A stretch of 64,000 nucleotides of DNA from Druceiella hillmani (GCA_039881145.1 JAYKKI010000138.1:983501-1047500); one strand, 5' to 3'. Counted from the first letter of the stretch, positions 12,206-25,096 are shown. The notes: generated from the sequence alone by a model not told the origin. Program-made: numbers and translations.

Positions 12206-15200
12206 TGGTTGCAATATATATTATGTAGGATTTTTTAAGAAATAGTGTAGTAGGTAGTAATATAATTAAGAACCTGTAATATTTAAAGTACTGATTCATC
12301 AGCTATTATTGTTTTTTTTTTAATTGAAAGATTTCTGCTCGACCTTCTGCTAGAATAATGTAACGTTTTGTAATGCGTATTGTATACCAAGTTCGAAGCT
12401 AAAGTTGGCAAAATTCTTTATAATTTTCCAATGTGAATTCTTATGAAAACAAAAATATATTCTTAAAATTCATACCTTTTATAAATAAATATATTGAAAT
12501 TTTAATTTAATAATTAAATATATTGACATTTTAATTTATTAAATATGCTGAATATTACAAAGCCATACACTTTTAATATTGTATTGGAGAATAACTTATT
12601 CATCAGGGAACTTATAAAGCAATTAGTTCCTTTTTGGTTATTTTAAATAATGGTATTAGAAATTGAACTCACTTAAACATGATTTTGTGGGAAATAATTT
12701 CGAAGTATTTTTGTACTAATAGAAAACACTACGGTGGCTTTCATGTACAAATATATAGAGGACCAGATAAAGTAATTTTTATATTCTTCAAGAATAAGCT
12801 CATATGCCAATACTAGCATTTGAAATTATTCAAGCTTTGTAAATTTTTCCCTCTTTTTAATATGTCAACAAAAATCAATGATTCAACGTGAATATAACAT
12901 TTATTAAAATGAGGGTAACGTGTTCTGTACTATTTAAAAATTTCTATATTTTAATACACTTTATTAAAAAAATACAGAATACTTAGACTTGAAATTGAAA
13001 GCAATAATCAAGGTTGATATCTAAATATTTCGTTAACTATTTCTTTTGTCAAATTGTTAAATAAAAATTGTTATTTCTTTTATACGTAAATTTTCTTGTG
13101 TATAATACACAAGAAAATTTACATGATGATTTACAATGATGAATTTGTGCTCTAATGAATTTATATAACAGTTATTAACATCATGTTCAAAAACATTACA
13201 ACATATTCATAAATATTGAGAATTTCTATACTATTGTATTCATGTCAATGTCTAATGTGGAGTTCATTTAATTTATATTGAATTTTTTTTTGGATGAAAA
13301 TTTCGGACGAATATTTTTAACATTGATTTTATTGTATTCTCAAAGTTAAACGTTAAAGTTGAAATCATAATTTTAACAAAAGTATTAATGTTTTAAATTT
13401 CTTTAATACTTTTTTTCAACAGTTAAACGTTTATTTTATAAGAATATTATTTTTCTGAAATATTTTATTTTAAAAAAATGTTATGAATGAATTATCTCAT
13501 TTTTAAATTAGCTATTTGGGAGTCACAGTTTATAAATAGTTTACTTCAATTAATTCATAATAATACTGTAATAATTTTAGGAGTTTCTATTAATAAAACA
13601 TGAAAAATTATTTGTGTAACAATAAATTTCTCTTTTTTGCGTAATTAAAAAAGTTATTTTATTTAAATCGTTTGTTATAGTGTGAATTCAATTTTTGGAA
13701 ATTTAATCACTAAATCATACAATTAGTAATTTATTTCTCGAAATATACATTTGATTTCACCGTCTTTAGTCTTTTTAATTTATTTTTTGTGTTTTTGGAT
13801 TAACATTTTTAGTACATAAAAGATTTTAATTTTTATTTTGAATTAGAACTAAACATTAGAAAATGGAATTTAAATAATTACATTAACTCATTCATTAACA
13901 CGTTACTAAGTATCAAAACGGCGCCATAATGTTCATAATTTTGCTAATTAATGTTATATTCACAAAAATAATTAAATGTGAAGAACATAATTATTAATAT
14001 CACAAATCTACTCATTATACAAATCAATTTATATTTCTCATGAAGTAAAAATAATCAAAAATTCAAAGAATATTTGGCAAATATGTAGCACAATATATTT
14101 GAATAAGGATAAAATACATAATAATAATCGGATTAAATTATATAGACGAGAATACGATACAACCAGCTATGGCTTGCAGCTTTGTTCGCGCGGAATTCGT
14201 TTCCTTTGTGATAAAACCTATTCTATTTTTATTTTCATAAATAAATCCGTAGAATATAGACAATTTATAAGATAATTTTATAGACATCCGTAGAATAATT
14301 GAGGTTCGAAAGTAAAAATCAACGAATTCAATAACCATTTTATTTCACAAAGGTTTTTCGTATTTTACCATTTGTTCCATTGCCTCTTTGAGTAAACTGA
14401 TCCAAAACACATTGTCAAATTTTCATTCTCTTGCAATTAACTCTTTTACTAATTTGGAAAAAGTGCAGAGGAACTTGTGCAAAATCCTATCACACGGAAG
14501 TGATAGCTTAAAAATTATCTAAATTTTTTAATAATTCAAGTGGTTAAAGTTTTTTCCTAACCTAATTGAAATAGGCAAGAATACTCCAATCATAATGATT
14601 TTCGGTTAAAAAATTGGAGCTTAATAGGAAAAAACTAAATTAATTTCTTTTATTTCACTAAAGATATTAAATTCACAAGATCGGAGCAAATGCGGAGTAG
14701 GAATCAATATTGTAAAGAATGTTAAATTCCATGAAATTACCCAGAAGCTAAGTTATAATAGCGGTATAAAATTCTTGAGCATTGAGTTTTGCTTAGCCAT
14801 TTATGCAGTTCGTAACATTCTAGAATTAGATGATAACAAGCTAATGTGATCTAGAACTAGGGGATAACAACATAATTCAAAATCTCAATGGAGTATGGTT
14901 TAATAATCTGAAGAAATATAAAAGTATAAGCATAATTTTTATATAAGTCGGCGTTGAGAATGGTTCTATCATTCTCGTGTTCTCATGGTGAAATAAAAAA
15001 ATAAAAACAATTTATTCCATTTCCCCTTGATCAGACACCCCTTTAACTTCAAAAGAGAATGAACCTCTACATGAAATTACTAAGTTTCCACAGTGACAAG
15101 GGAAAAATGTTTTTACTTAGTGGACTATGATTCCTCACCTACTATATTTGTCGGACCTCTCGCCCTTCGACTATCATCTGTTTGACTTACCTTCTAATTA

Positions 15201-15380
15201 TTTAAGCAAAAAGACTTAAATATGCAGACTATTTTAAAGCTGAAATTACAAACATTTTCAGGTAAAAACCAAGGAAAACAAAAAATAAACTTCATTTCCA
15301 CTCGACGGAAAGCGACAAATAACATTGATGCTAACGTCATTACAAATTGATTTTGTTGTGTACAAAAAAAATTAAATAAG
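12206..15380. other. AT-rich noncoding stretch with one perfect hairpin
   Basis: Very A/T-rich (local runs of poly-T and poly-A) with no supported gene. Apart from the inverted repeat at 13086-13122 nothing structured was found. Confidence 0.5.
13086..13122. repeat. perfect 18-bp inverted repeat around one base
   Basis: GTAAATTTTCTTGTGTAT is followed by one A and then its exact reverse complement. DNA strands could extrude a cruciform. As RNA the terminal loop would need a few of the inner pairs to open. No neighbouring gene suggests a terminator role. Confidence 0.95.
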
Positions 15381-15389
15381 TTTGTGTGC

Positions 15390-15463
15390 TAAGGTGGATG
15401 TGTGCTATGAGATGTATCAGATGTATCAGTTTGTGTGCTATGAGATGTATCAGTTGCTAAGGT
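15390..15463. repeat. short tandem rearranged repeat
   Basis: TGTGCTATGAGATGTATCAG occurs at about 15401 and 15434, separated by a partial repeat ATGTATCAG. GCTAAGGT flanks both ends. It looks like local slippage-type duplication. Confidence 0.8.
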
Positions 15464-15795
15464 AATATTAGTTAATGTCCAAAGTGAAATGTATTTTAGT
15501 GACCTTTTTGCGTGCAAATATTAATCTATGACGAAATTCATGATAGAGTATCCCAAATATTCATTTGACTTTTACGATGTGAATTGAATATAGACGTTGC
15601 TTACGGTGCTCCAAAATAATATAATTATGCCATAAATTATGAATTTATAAAATGTAAAATTACGCATAACATGAACGATAGTTTGCTTATACGGAACAGT
15701 TACACAGTTATTGGAAAAAATAGTTTCATCTAAAACTAGCCACGGTTGAGAAGTATGAGTGAGTGTAACCCATCACAATTTTAATTAAAAACTTT

Positions 15796-15945
15796 AAGGT
15801 GACGTCGACCGGAATTCTAACATAATTACTCCGGGGCCGGGTTCGGGGGCACGCCGCGCCGCTGAGGGATACGGCTTCTTTCACGTAACACCCATATCAC
15901 ATCGCGAGTACCGGCAGGAGCTATGTGCCCAAAAATTTATTATCT
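15796..15945. other. G+C-rich relic of unknown origin
   Basis: About 130 bp is strongly G+C-rich (core near 15828-15875 with CCGGGGCCGGG and CACGCCGCGCCGCTGAGG) inside AT-rich DNA. No stop-free long frame, tRNA or rRNA signature was found. Codon-like content on the - strand resembles the tail of a non-LTR retrotransposon, but I cannot name one. It lies about 130 bp upstream of a SINE, so it may be part of a composite insertion. Confidence 0.4.
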
Positions 15946-16079
15946 GTTTGACTAAAGTTCAATTTGACGATTCTGAATTAACTTTGTTTTTTTTGTTAGT
16001 TTCTCTTTTGTACGGCTTTTAACTGTCTGCCGTACATTTATTGCTTGTATTTTTCCAAATTTTTAGTGAAGTCAGGTTG

Positions 16080-16240
16080 TCGTCAACGTGTCGTATTGCG
16101 ATCATAAGGCGTACGGCCTTTGACGACGCGGCGCAACGCGGAGATCCGGGTTCAATTCCCGGTCTTTCGTCGAGCAGGGTATGACGGGTTTTATGGCTGC
16201 CATATGTAACAATTAGATATATTAGAGTAGATAAATAAAT
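16080..16240 (+). mobile_element. tRNA-derived SINE, copy 1 (internally deleted)
   Basis: The head matches the SINE copies at 38788-38999 and 54459-54656: GTCGTCA..., then GGCGTACGGCCTTTGA, then a canonical RNA polymerase III B box GGTTCAATTCC at 16149-16159 inside a CCGGG/CCCGG stem. The body after TCGTCGAGC is shortened: about 50 bp present in the other copies (the GTTGCTACGA-type segment, in the opposite orientation) is missing. The 3' end has CATATGTA, AGATATATTAGAGTAG and an ATAAATAAAT tail. The A box region is degenerate. RNA pol III transcription would be the ancestral mode. This copy is probably inactive. Confidence 0.85.
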
Positions 16241-18283
16241 GAATTAATTAATTTATTAAAAATATCGTATACGTACTTTACAGATAACTATATATTGACA
16301 TTTCTTTGTTAAGATTTTCAATTCGAAATAATTTAATAACATTTTTTAATTAAGTTAAACACATGATTTTAATATAGATTGACATTTAAATATAAAGGAT
16401 GATAACGTAGTTATAAATTGGGGCAAGTCGGTTAGTGTCGTGTGTAATGTCCCATCCTCAGAATATATTTTACTGCAGTATATAATCACGTATAATGCTA
16501 TTAAAATTTCATGAAAATACTCTGAGCTAAATTATTTGTTAAGATACACTTATAATAAACAAATAAACCGCTAAATAAATATAAAGTAAACAGTTTATAA
16601 CGATTATCTGACAGTACAAATACTCTGTAATTACGTTTGTAACTGTCAGAAGCGCTGATGAGTGGCCGTATACCTGAAGGTGTTTAAAATTTGGTGGTTC
16701 ACATAGAAATTATTACTTGGCAGATTGTAAATGGCAATACATATAAGGGTACACGCCAAAAGACGGAAATAAATTTACTAGAAAGTACGTATCCACACGG
16801 TTAAGTGGGGTTTTGGCATTATAATAAATTACAATATTCTACTGTTCTTCCCTCCAATAATTGAAGGCAATTAGAGCAGTCATTTAATTCTCCTATCAAA
16901 TACAGGTTAATGATCTTAGCCTTCTCTTATCAGGAACAGGTTAATAATATCAATTTTAAATAGAATAAACTCTTTAAAACGTGTTTAATATTTCATTTAC
17001 TTTCAAAATATAAAAGTAAATGAATACTTTCAAACTGATTCATCTAAATCAAACCTTGTTATTTGCTCTACTAGACCATCCTGAGACGTGGGCTATACAG
17101 AACAATCGCTTGACAAACTACAACGCCTTCAATATTTGCAATATTTTAAATAATCCTCTCATTTTATTGTCAAATTTCCAGCCCGTTATATCCATTTCCT
17201 GATTCTAAGTTCTAAGAAATATCTCGCGCTTCTTGTTCCCAAACAGTACTTTATCAACGAGCATTTTTTCACTGCTCATATTGCTAAGTTGTGGAATATG
17301 AAAAAAATAGCCTTTAAAAATAAATTATAAACAATATTTAAGAAAAACAATGGATTTTCCTAATCTGTAGGTTCATCAAATAAGTGTCAACTCATCCTTG
17401 TTATCGAACGTATTGTAGATGCATTCAAATGGTAAATTACAAATTATTATATCTGTAAAATATGAATAATAAGTATTTTTTAAAATTAATATTTGTTTGA
17501 GTATGCATGGCTTTATAATATTATTTATTTTATTCATCTTCCATCTACATTTTATTTTACACTAGCTGACCATACCGACCTTGACCAGACAAAAAATAAA
17601 CTATGAATGTATTTTGTTTTGTTCCGTTTTTTTATTATTATTGACATTTAATTTATTAACTGTGTCATTAACCGTTTATTTTATTCTATAGTTAATTACA
17701 GAATTGTAAACCCTGATATTTTAATAAAATAAAACTTATTATATCGGTATATAATAAGAAGTGGTATTAATACTTTACTTTTCTCATATAAAATATATTC
17801 ATGTGTATAATTTTCACACAGACTTGTTACTCCAAAATAGCAGGGTTTCAAATAATTTTTATTTCATATTAGAGGAATGTAATTTTAAAAATTACTAACT
17901 GAAATCGTCGTGCATATCTTTTGCTAATACCGCCGTCTTAGCAAGTTGTGTAGAAATACCTTTTTTACAAATAATATTAACATTGTCACAAAAATTGTTT
18001 ATCACAGTCGTGTTTATGATTTAATATCCTATAGTAAAATCCTTCATGATATCCATAAAAAATTGCATCATAAAAGCCGTTTTATAAGGAATATTCGTTG
18101 AACTAAGTTGTGAATGATATCAATCTCATTTTGTCCCACAATAATGTCGGCATTTCAGAATAATATTAAGACTTAGAGAAATTAAATAAAAATAATCAAT
18201 AGGAAGAGAGTTAAATATATTAATCATCTTACATTATGTGATCTATCAAAATCTTCACTAAATTCTGTTTTTAATATTTCGCA
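16241..18283. other. AT-rich noncoding stretch
   Basis: Only short chance frames. No repeat or RNA recognised. Confidence 0.5.
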
Positions 18284-18340
18284 TCTCAAAAGCAAAAACG
18301 GACAGACCGACATGTCAGTGATTCTGTAACGTTTCCCTTT
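18284..18340 (-). repeat. probable GGTTCCGTAGCC-family fragment
   Basis: Read on the - strand, AAAAGGGAAACGTTACAG and then CATGTCGGTCTGTCCG parallel the 'aaaaggaaaaaacgg...gtctgtctgtccg' core of the same dispersed family seen at 6138 and 38680. Divergence is high. Confidence 0.35.
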
Positions 18341-18448
18341 TAAGAGATTTACGTATCCGTCTATAATAACCGTTTTTTTTCGGAAACCGTTTAACTTAGA
18401 AATTGACGTAGAAATTTGGTACAGTAACAAAAATTACTAACCCGAACA

Positions 18449-18580
18449 TATATCAATAGCCAACACTCAAAAATATTCTGATGCAAATTTTTGAATATGG
18501 GTAAATTAAGAAAAGTTTCCGATGCCTTTTCTGGCGTGGGGGTGTCGTTTGAAAAGACTTATTATAATAATCTCAAAAAT
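18449..18580 (+). repeat. diverged dispersed repeat, copy B
   Basis: Shares ordered blocks with 3478-3606: GCCAACACTCAAAAATATT, GGGTAAATTAAG, GTCGTTTGAAAAG and ATCTCAAAA. The spacing between blocks is similar, so common descent is likely rather than chance AT similarity. Confidence 0.5.
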
Positions 18581-19782
18581 ATATTGGATAATATATTTTT
18601 AGGAAAATATTGAAAAATGTACAAGAAATCATTTAATTATCCTATTTCCGAACTCATGAGCTTTAAATTACAAAAAAATGGTGTTTTATGAACTTTCGCA
18701 AATGTTGTGGAAAAACTGCAACAATGATTCCATGTCCTCAACTGCTTAGTCTTATTAGATATTATTCAATATTAATTGCACTAGGAAGTTTATATAAATG
18801 ATGACAAATGATAAATAAATTCATTTCACTTAGAACTCGCCCTTGATCGGTTTTTTTCTCTTATTGTTCGATTCGTCAGTATTTCGAAAATATTCGGGTT
18901 CAAGGCGATTTTATAAATTATAAAATTGGATTGTATTGGATTTGTTAACTGGTGTGGTCACGGACTTGATTAATAGTGAATTACAAAAAAAAATTACACT
19001 AATAATTATTTTCTTCTTGTTTGTTGTTTTATTGAATGAAAACTACTAAACGTTTACTGATAAAATTTTAGGTTGATTATTTTATTATATAAACGTTACC
19101 TTGATAAGTTTATAAGATTTGTAGTTTACTTATTTGCTAAATACAAACAAAAATTTTGAGACCATTCAAAACTTTGCTGTAAGACATATCGTTGACATTT
19201 CCTTCATTTCTTGACCACATTTCTCTTCAAGATTTCCATATATTTTGGAATTTTCTTGGAAACTAATTTTCCACTGATATAGACTATCTATAATCGCAAT
19301 TTCAGTAAAATTAATCAGTTTTAATGAATAAAATTTTTAAAAATGTTTGGAAATACTGTTGAAAATATCCGTAATGTGCCATTAAACCACATAACATGAC
19401 CGATTGATGGAGTGAGATTGCCATTGATGATTTAAAACTTTCACTTATTATCAGATTTTATTTCATGTCAAAATTACAAAAAAACATTAATTGTAAAATT
19501 TCCAGTATTGCATAATAGTAACTCATTTCATGAAAAGTAAACAAATTGTCGATTTTGACTCAAAACGAGCCATTTTTATCATTAAACCATATTTACTAGA
19601 GAGTAAATATTTAAATCAAACATTAATTTATTACTATTATAATATAGGTACAATACAGTCGCAAGCAAGTCAGGACGATAGAAATAAGTTTTTCAAACTG
19701 ACTGAGTATATTTCTACTTCGTCTTACTTCTAATTTAGTTATTGGGTAAAGTTAATCGGAGCCCAAAAATAAACGGACATAC
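18581..19782. other. AT-rich noncoding stretch
   Basis: No supported gene. A 67-codon frame near 19530 has no recognisable features. Confidence 0.5.
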
Positions 19783-19976
19783 GTATCGTCATCGTCTGTC
19801 TATTCAGAAGCCTCATGTGCTAGGTTTCAGTGTAATCCAGACGCAGCTTAACTCGACTGACGAAAACGGGTCAGTTAAAGCCGTCGAAATGAATGTGATT
19901 AAATATAATATCAAGTAGATCTGGGAAGGAGAAATCCTTTCGTATTTCCATGTTCTTAGAAAAGGCGCTGGACTTC
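19783..19976 (+). repeat. dispersed repeat copy 2
   Basis: Second copy of the family at 11965-12205, lacking its 48-bp hairpin. At the equivalent position it has AACTCGACTGACGAAAACGGG followed by a short inverted echo (CAGTTAAAGCC). It therefore helps show what copy 1 looked like before the hairpin arose. Confidence 0.6.
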
Positions 19977-20215
19977 ACATGTGCTTAAATATATGTGAAT
20001 ATTCAAAGCATAACGTAGTATACAGTGGAAATCTCTAATACTCAATGCATAGATTCATAAACCATGATATCGTTTTCGAATATGAATGTTTCCAATAACT
20101 TTTTGAAATTAAAAATTTGTTTTCAGTTTTCTTATAATATAATTGCAGATACTCTTATTATATATTCAGTTCTAAGCTAATGATTGCTAGTCTTTAGAAT
20201 TTCTGAATGCCAATC

Positions 20216-20218
<3 letters not shown>

Positions 20219-20272
<54 letters not shown>

Positions 20273-20280
20273 TATACATA
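20219..20280. repeat. (TA)n microsatellite with CA tail
   Basis: About 45 bp of pure TA followed by TACACACACATATACATA. Confidence 0.97.
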
Positions 20281-23200
20281 TGATGAAATTAAAGAGATTA
20301 AAATTATAAATTACTAGAATGTAGCGCAGACGGTAAAATTATTTATTTAGTTATTTAATTATATTTGAAGGCTACTTAGCGAATAGCTTTGATAGCGAAG
20401 GGATTATTTTCCAATCAGTTAACTTATAACGCAATTACTTTCGTTAATAAATAATTATAGGGTACTAAAAATTGGACTTGACGTAAACATGTTTTTTTCC
20501 GGAAATTAATTTTGAATCATTTCTATACTATTGGTAAACCGTATCGTAACATCCTGTATAAAATTTCGGATGGCAACATTGTCTTTTTCTTATTCTTGAA
20601 AAATAAATTCCACTTGCTTCAATTGCTGTCTTCTATAATATTTGTATTACTGCTTTTGGAGACTTTAACGTATATAATAAAACGGAAATCGTTCAAACTT
20701 TTTCGTTTTTACTTTTTAATATCCTAGTAAAAATAAATAAATTATTGGATAAATATGCACATCGTGTTGAAAGAGCTTAGCGAGTCCTGTGATATTCCGC
20801 AATTGGTATATTGTTATAGTTTACTTTATAATGAAACGGCTGAATACATAAACTTTTAATCTGAGATAGAACGCAAGTACATCTAGAAATGTAATTAATT
20901 ATTGTTTTAGTCCCAAATTCAAGTGTTAAATAAAAATTGTACGTTTGTTTAAACTAACATTGCAGCTCGTTTTAAACATCATACATGTCAAGAATTTCTA
21001 CAGTATGAATGTGACAGTCTTGTCAACGTTAATACGTGAGGGTAGAATGTAAAGTTTCAATACTTCAGACTTTACTTTTTGGTTTGAGAATGAAAATTTA
21101 GTACGAATATTTATAAAATATAATTTATTACGTTAGTATAATAATTCCAAAATGTTATTAAGAAACGCTTATTTAATAACTAATTTCATACAGATGTGTG
21201 TTTAGGAAACGTTTTATTTGTTTATTTATTTCATATAGGGAAAAACAAATATAAGTCATGACATTATAATATTGTATGACATTTAAACTTGGCACACTTT
21301 TATCCTAATATTCCCGCATCTAGATACCAATCTACCTAGAATTTGATAGATTTAATGAATGAATAAAAAATTTTTATAATAATATATTCTATACAAAAAA
21401 TAATTATATTTATGCAATGAGAGTAAATAAACTGACAAAACATTTAATTACCATAAAATAGCAAAAATTGTAGAATAAAATGAATAATAACTTACTTATT
21501 TATTATAAAAAATAAAGAATAAAAAATTAACATTAATTATTTTTACGCGTAATAAAAAATACGATATACAAAATAACAGAAATATTTTAATGTGTAAAAA
21601 TATAAACAAAATAAAAATAATTATCATGAGAACATGGCAACACAAATTATAATAATTTAAATAACAATTATCAAGGAGAGTACGGGTATTAATAGTTAAC
21701 ATTAATTGATTTTTTATTAACGGACTCACCCTTACGCAATATTCTTGAAACGGACAGCTTGTGTTGGGATGTCGAACTATTTCGCGAATTAATTTCATTA
21801 TCATATTGTTCAGCAAGATTACGTAAACTTGCATATTTATTTTGAAAATTTTTAAGAAATTAGTTAATTATCAGCAGAAGCTGCGATCGATTAACTAGAT
21901 TAAAATATTTTTACAGGAGTTTTCATAGCATTAAATAAAAACAAAATTCTATTGAAATTGTTATGATTACTCATTTAAAATCAATTTGTCATTTCCAGTT
22001 AAATATTAGAATTTTGAGAACAAACGTATTGTTGCTATTTTATTATAACGTATTATTGCGATGCTATTTTATACTAAATAGGTTTATAATTAGTCAAAAT
22101 CTTTGACCATAAATTGTCTCTCATAAATGTTGCCTCTGCGGTAATTTCGATACACCCCCGATTAATTTTCCGTTTCTCGTTCGTAAATAAGTGTAACAGT
22201 AATTACATTAAGGATGCCGTTAAAATGTTAAGTGAAAGGTTATTGAACCGCATCTGCAATGTATCTATGGAGGCACATTTGACCCGGTCTCAGTGGCGTC
22301 GTCCTAATCGTCCTGACACAGTTTTAGATTTATACAAATGCTGGTGAATCGCAGCCCTAGTTATTAATATGGTGGTTCCATAATATTATTACAATTTGCT
22401 ATTCATTTAATTAGTTTTCTAAAAAAAAAATTTTTTAGGTTTTAAAAAAAAAGATAGATGAAATGTAAGAGGTCCATAAAAATTTTTCTTCCAAAATAAA
22501 ATTTACAATTTTTTTTCACAATCGGGGAATCTCCGCGTTTACGGTGTTAACCTTCCGCATGCCTTACTAAATATCTTAAGTTGATGCTTGATATGGATCC
22601 GATTTATTGTTTTAACTTGTGTAATATAAAACTTTCAGAAAATCGGGATTTATTTTTTATTGAATAATATTCTTTTTCCAGTTATGCTACTTTTGCTTTA
22701 TAATATTATTCAATATTTATGATTTGTAATTTGTTAATAGAGACTTTCGAATTTCATGGTACGAAGGTCTATGCTAAATGAACAAAATATAGTGTATGAA
22801 GAAAAGGTACCATTTAAATTTTCGCGGCATACAAAATAATAAACAAAATACATCTCCTTCATTTATGGAACAAAAAATTAAATGCCACACATAATTTCAA
22901 CTAAAATCGGTACAAAGACCATTTAATCATGTTTCTTGTATGGTTTATGTTTAGTTTTGTTCGAATAAATAAACGATAAAGGACTTAAACCGAGCCGCCG
23001 AAAGCTCTTAATCTAAATAAAAAAAACTCCCAAACGGTTGGCGCTTTCACATGCGAATTGAAGGAGCTCTCACCGCACAAGCCAACTTGATAAAATCATC
23101 CAGATTGACACTTGGGGGTTTATGTAGCATCAACGTCTTATATAATCTTACATAAATGGGTAGCACAGTTAAGTATCGCGAAATGAATCAAGATGGGATA

Positions 23201-23559
23201 TAAAAGAAAAGTTAAAAGCAAAAAACAATCTGGGAAACAATATTGCCATTTATCGTAAATCGATAAGTTAATTGTTGTTAACAAAGTTAAGAAAGAAATA
23301 AAATGAATAAGTGTTTATCAAACTAGGTTTAATAATATTTCTGTAGCGGCTAAAAGAAAACTTTGTACTATTTTTTTCTTAATTGAAACTTCCTTAACTT
23401 TGTTTTAATTAATGGAGAATCACTAAATATTTTTATTGCACTTTTTATAGCGACAACAAAAAAATTATTTAAACAAATCACATAGTATTAACCACAAATA
23501 TATCAACTATTCTCTTCCGCTTGGTTTTCATGCAAGGAATCGGTTAGTGTAATAATAGA
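20281..23559. other. AT-rich noncoding stretch
   Basis: Frames at 21496-21834 (-, 112 codons) and 22114-22347 (+, 77 codons) show no recognisable domain. At 21219-21235 a TTTATTTATTT run could be a SINE tail on the - strand, but no SINE body follows. No gene supported. Confidence 0.45.
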
Positions 23560-23765
23560 CTAGCCTTCCACTCGCGGCTTCGCCCGCGTCGACTACACGA
23601 TTTTGGCTGTTTCATTTTCTCCCATTAAGATATAGCCTACATTAATCACTGATAACGTAGCATTCTACTGGTAAAAAATTTTAAAATCAGATGAGTAGTT
23701 TCGAAGATTACGTCCTACATACAAACTCACTCACAGACATTACCTCTTTATATTATTAATATAGA
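23560..23765 (-). mobile_element. complete 206-bp non-autonomous Helitron
   Basis: On the - strand the element starts 5'-TCTATATTAATAATATAAAG and ends ...AAGGCTAG-3'. It sits between an A (23766) and a T (23559), the A/T target that Helitrons choose without duplicating it. A G+C-rich hairpin, CGCGG-(6 nt)-CCGCG within CGCGGGCGAAGCCGCG, lies at about 23573-23588, ten bases before the CTAG terminus, exactly where Helitron 3' hairpins lie. There are no terminal inverted repeats and no coding frame. It would depend on a RepHel protein supplied elsewhere. Good preservation of both ends suggests it is younger than the decayed Helitron beside it. Confidence 0.9.
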
Positions 23766-24067
23766 TAGCTGCGTCTCGCTGTTTCACCCGCGTAAGTCCC
23801 AAATATTAACATAAAAAGTAGTCCATGTGGTAATCCAAACTACCTACATACATATACAATCTATCAAATCGCAATATGCTTCTACCAAATTTCTACACAT
23901 AATATTATATGCTAACGTGATCCGCTTCGGCATAGCACAAATAGAAAAAAAAACAGAAATAAGCCTATACAAATAGAACAAAACAATAATTTGTAATAAT
24001 AATATAGCAATTACAATTTTATAGCAGTCACAATATTGGCGATTCCGTTGCTATTATAAGATAAGGT
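23766..24067 (-). mobile_element. 3' tail of decayed autonomous Helitron
   Basis: Sequence between the helicase relic and the inserted mini-Helitron. On the - strand it ends in GACTTACGCGGGTGAAACAGCG followed by AGACGCAGCTA, a weakened version of the hairpin-plus-CTAG end in the neighbouring element. The mini-Helitron therefore seems to have landed at, or immediately beside, the older element's 3' terminus. Confidence 0.6.
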
Positions 24068-24757
24068 TATTTGCTAAAAATATTTTTTTTTATTGAAATT
24101 TCTTCTTTATAAACAATATTTCATGTAGTTTTATTTTGCGGCAGCATAATGAATTGATGTTGGGGAGGTCCGACTCGTGATTAGCTAACGTTCAGTTGCC
24201 CACGAGTAAAGCATTTTTTTCGTAGGTAAATCCCCACCAAATTGAAACTTTGACCCTGGAACTTATTAACTGTTAACGCAAAAGAAGTTTTCACCCGAAA
24301 TTGAAGTCGTTTAAACGGAATTGACAAATCAGTGGGATCATCGGTATCCTAGGAATATGACCTAATTGACCAGCTGCAGGGCCAGGGATAATGGTCGCTA
24401 CAATTAAGTTGTCTTTCAATTCCTTTATAAATAGCATAGTCCCATTGCACATGTTAGGAGGACTTACATTTCTCAGAAGCATGATTGGCGTTCCAATTTT
24501 TAATGACAATTCGTGCGGCGGTAGCTCAGCGGGGTTAAGTGAATTTAAACATTCCTGTGGGTAATGTACTGCGTCTTCGATATTAGTAACGGTGTCTGTC
24601 GATTTGTAATCTTTGACCTGGCCGGGGACTTTTTGTGTGATAAAATTGTTTATTTCATTGACCGGGTCATTCCTAGGTGACACTAATACCCTAGAACAAA
24701 GCCAACGAAAGTCTTTTTCGCGTAAATTTTCGATGTCAGAATCGATTTTATAAGTTT
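24068..24757 (-). pseudogene. Helitron RepHel helicase C-terminus, decayed
   Basis: Remnant of the Pif1-like SF1B helicase domain of a rolling-circle (Helitron) transposase. From 24757 downward the frame reads DSDIENLREKDFRWLCSR, VNEINNFI, LNPAELPPHELSLKIGTPIM, NVSPPNMCNGT and IPRIPMIPL, matching the conserved block before motif V. Around 24312 a one-base shift moves the reading to SFALTVNKFQGQSF and then CFTRGQLNVS-stop-SRVGPP, which are the conserved segments near motifs V and VI. The end, LPQNKTT-stop-NIVYKEE, is the usual helicase C-terminus, stopping near 24068. Three nonsense or frameshift lesions, plus loss of all N-terminal motifs (Rep HUH region, Walker A/B) at about 24757, make it nonfunctional. 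The 130-codon uninterrupted part is 24291-24683. Confidence 0.93.
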
Positions 24758-25096
24758 AAAGTAATCTCATATTAAACTCAATTCCTAATTATCATTTCAT
24801 ATAATATAATATCGATACTACAACTATACATACACACACATTCTTCTGGGGAGCAATACGCGCTGCCCAATCCATGAGGAATATTTCATTACTTTATTCG
24901 TTCGTGACGTTTAACTTTTTCAGTTAGTTCCCCATATCAAATGTCCGTTAAGACGCTTCGCTTCAACGATTTTCTTGTAAAAATATTAGACATTAGAATC
25001 GGAAATGGCTAAGTAGTTTCAGATACGCAGAATGGCGTGAAAAGAAAGAAGTCCGTACCCTATAGTGAGTAGCCGTAATATTTTATTACATTTTTG

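Noticed and set aside
16080..16165. tRNA gene at the GGTTCAATTCC site
   Set aside because: B box is canonical but the acceptor and anticodon stems do not form, and the same sequence recurs with a poly-ATAAAT tail, so it is a SINE head.
21496..21834. 112-codon frame on the - strand
   Set aside because: Very Ile/Leu/Phe-rich as expected of AT-rich noncoding DNA. About one such frame is expected by chance in a window of this size.
22114..22347. 77-codon frame with mixed composition
   Set aside because: No recognisable motif, no splice context, and the length is within chance expectation.
24840..24960. Possible continuation of the Helitron helicase beyond 24757
   Set aside because: No frame on the - strand gives conserved helicase motifs after the in-frame TAA near 24756, so the element is taken as truncated there.
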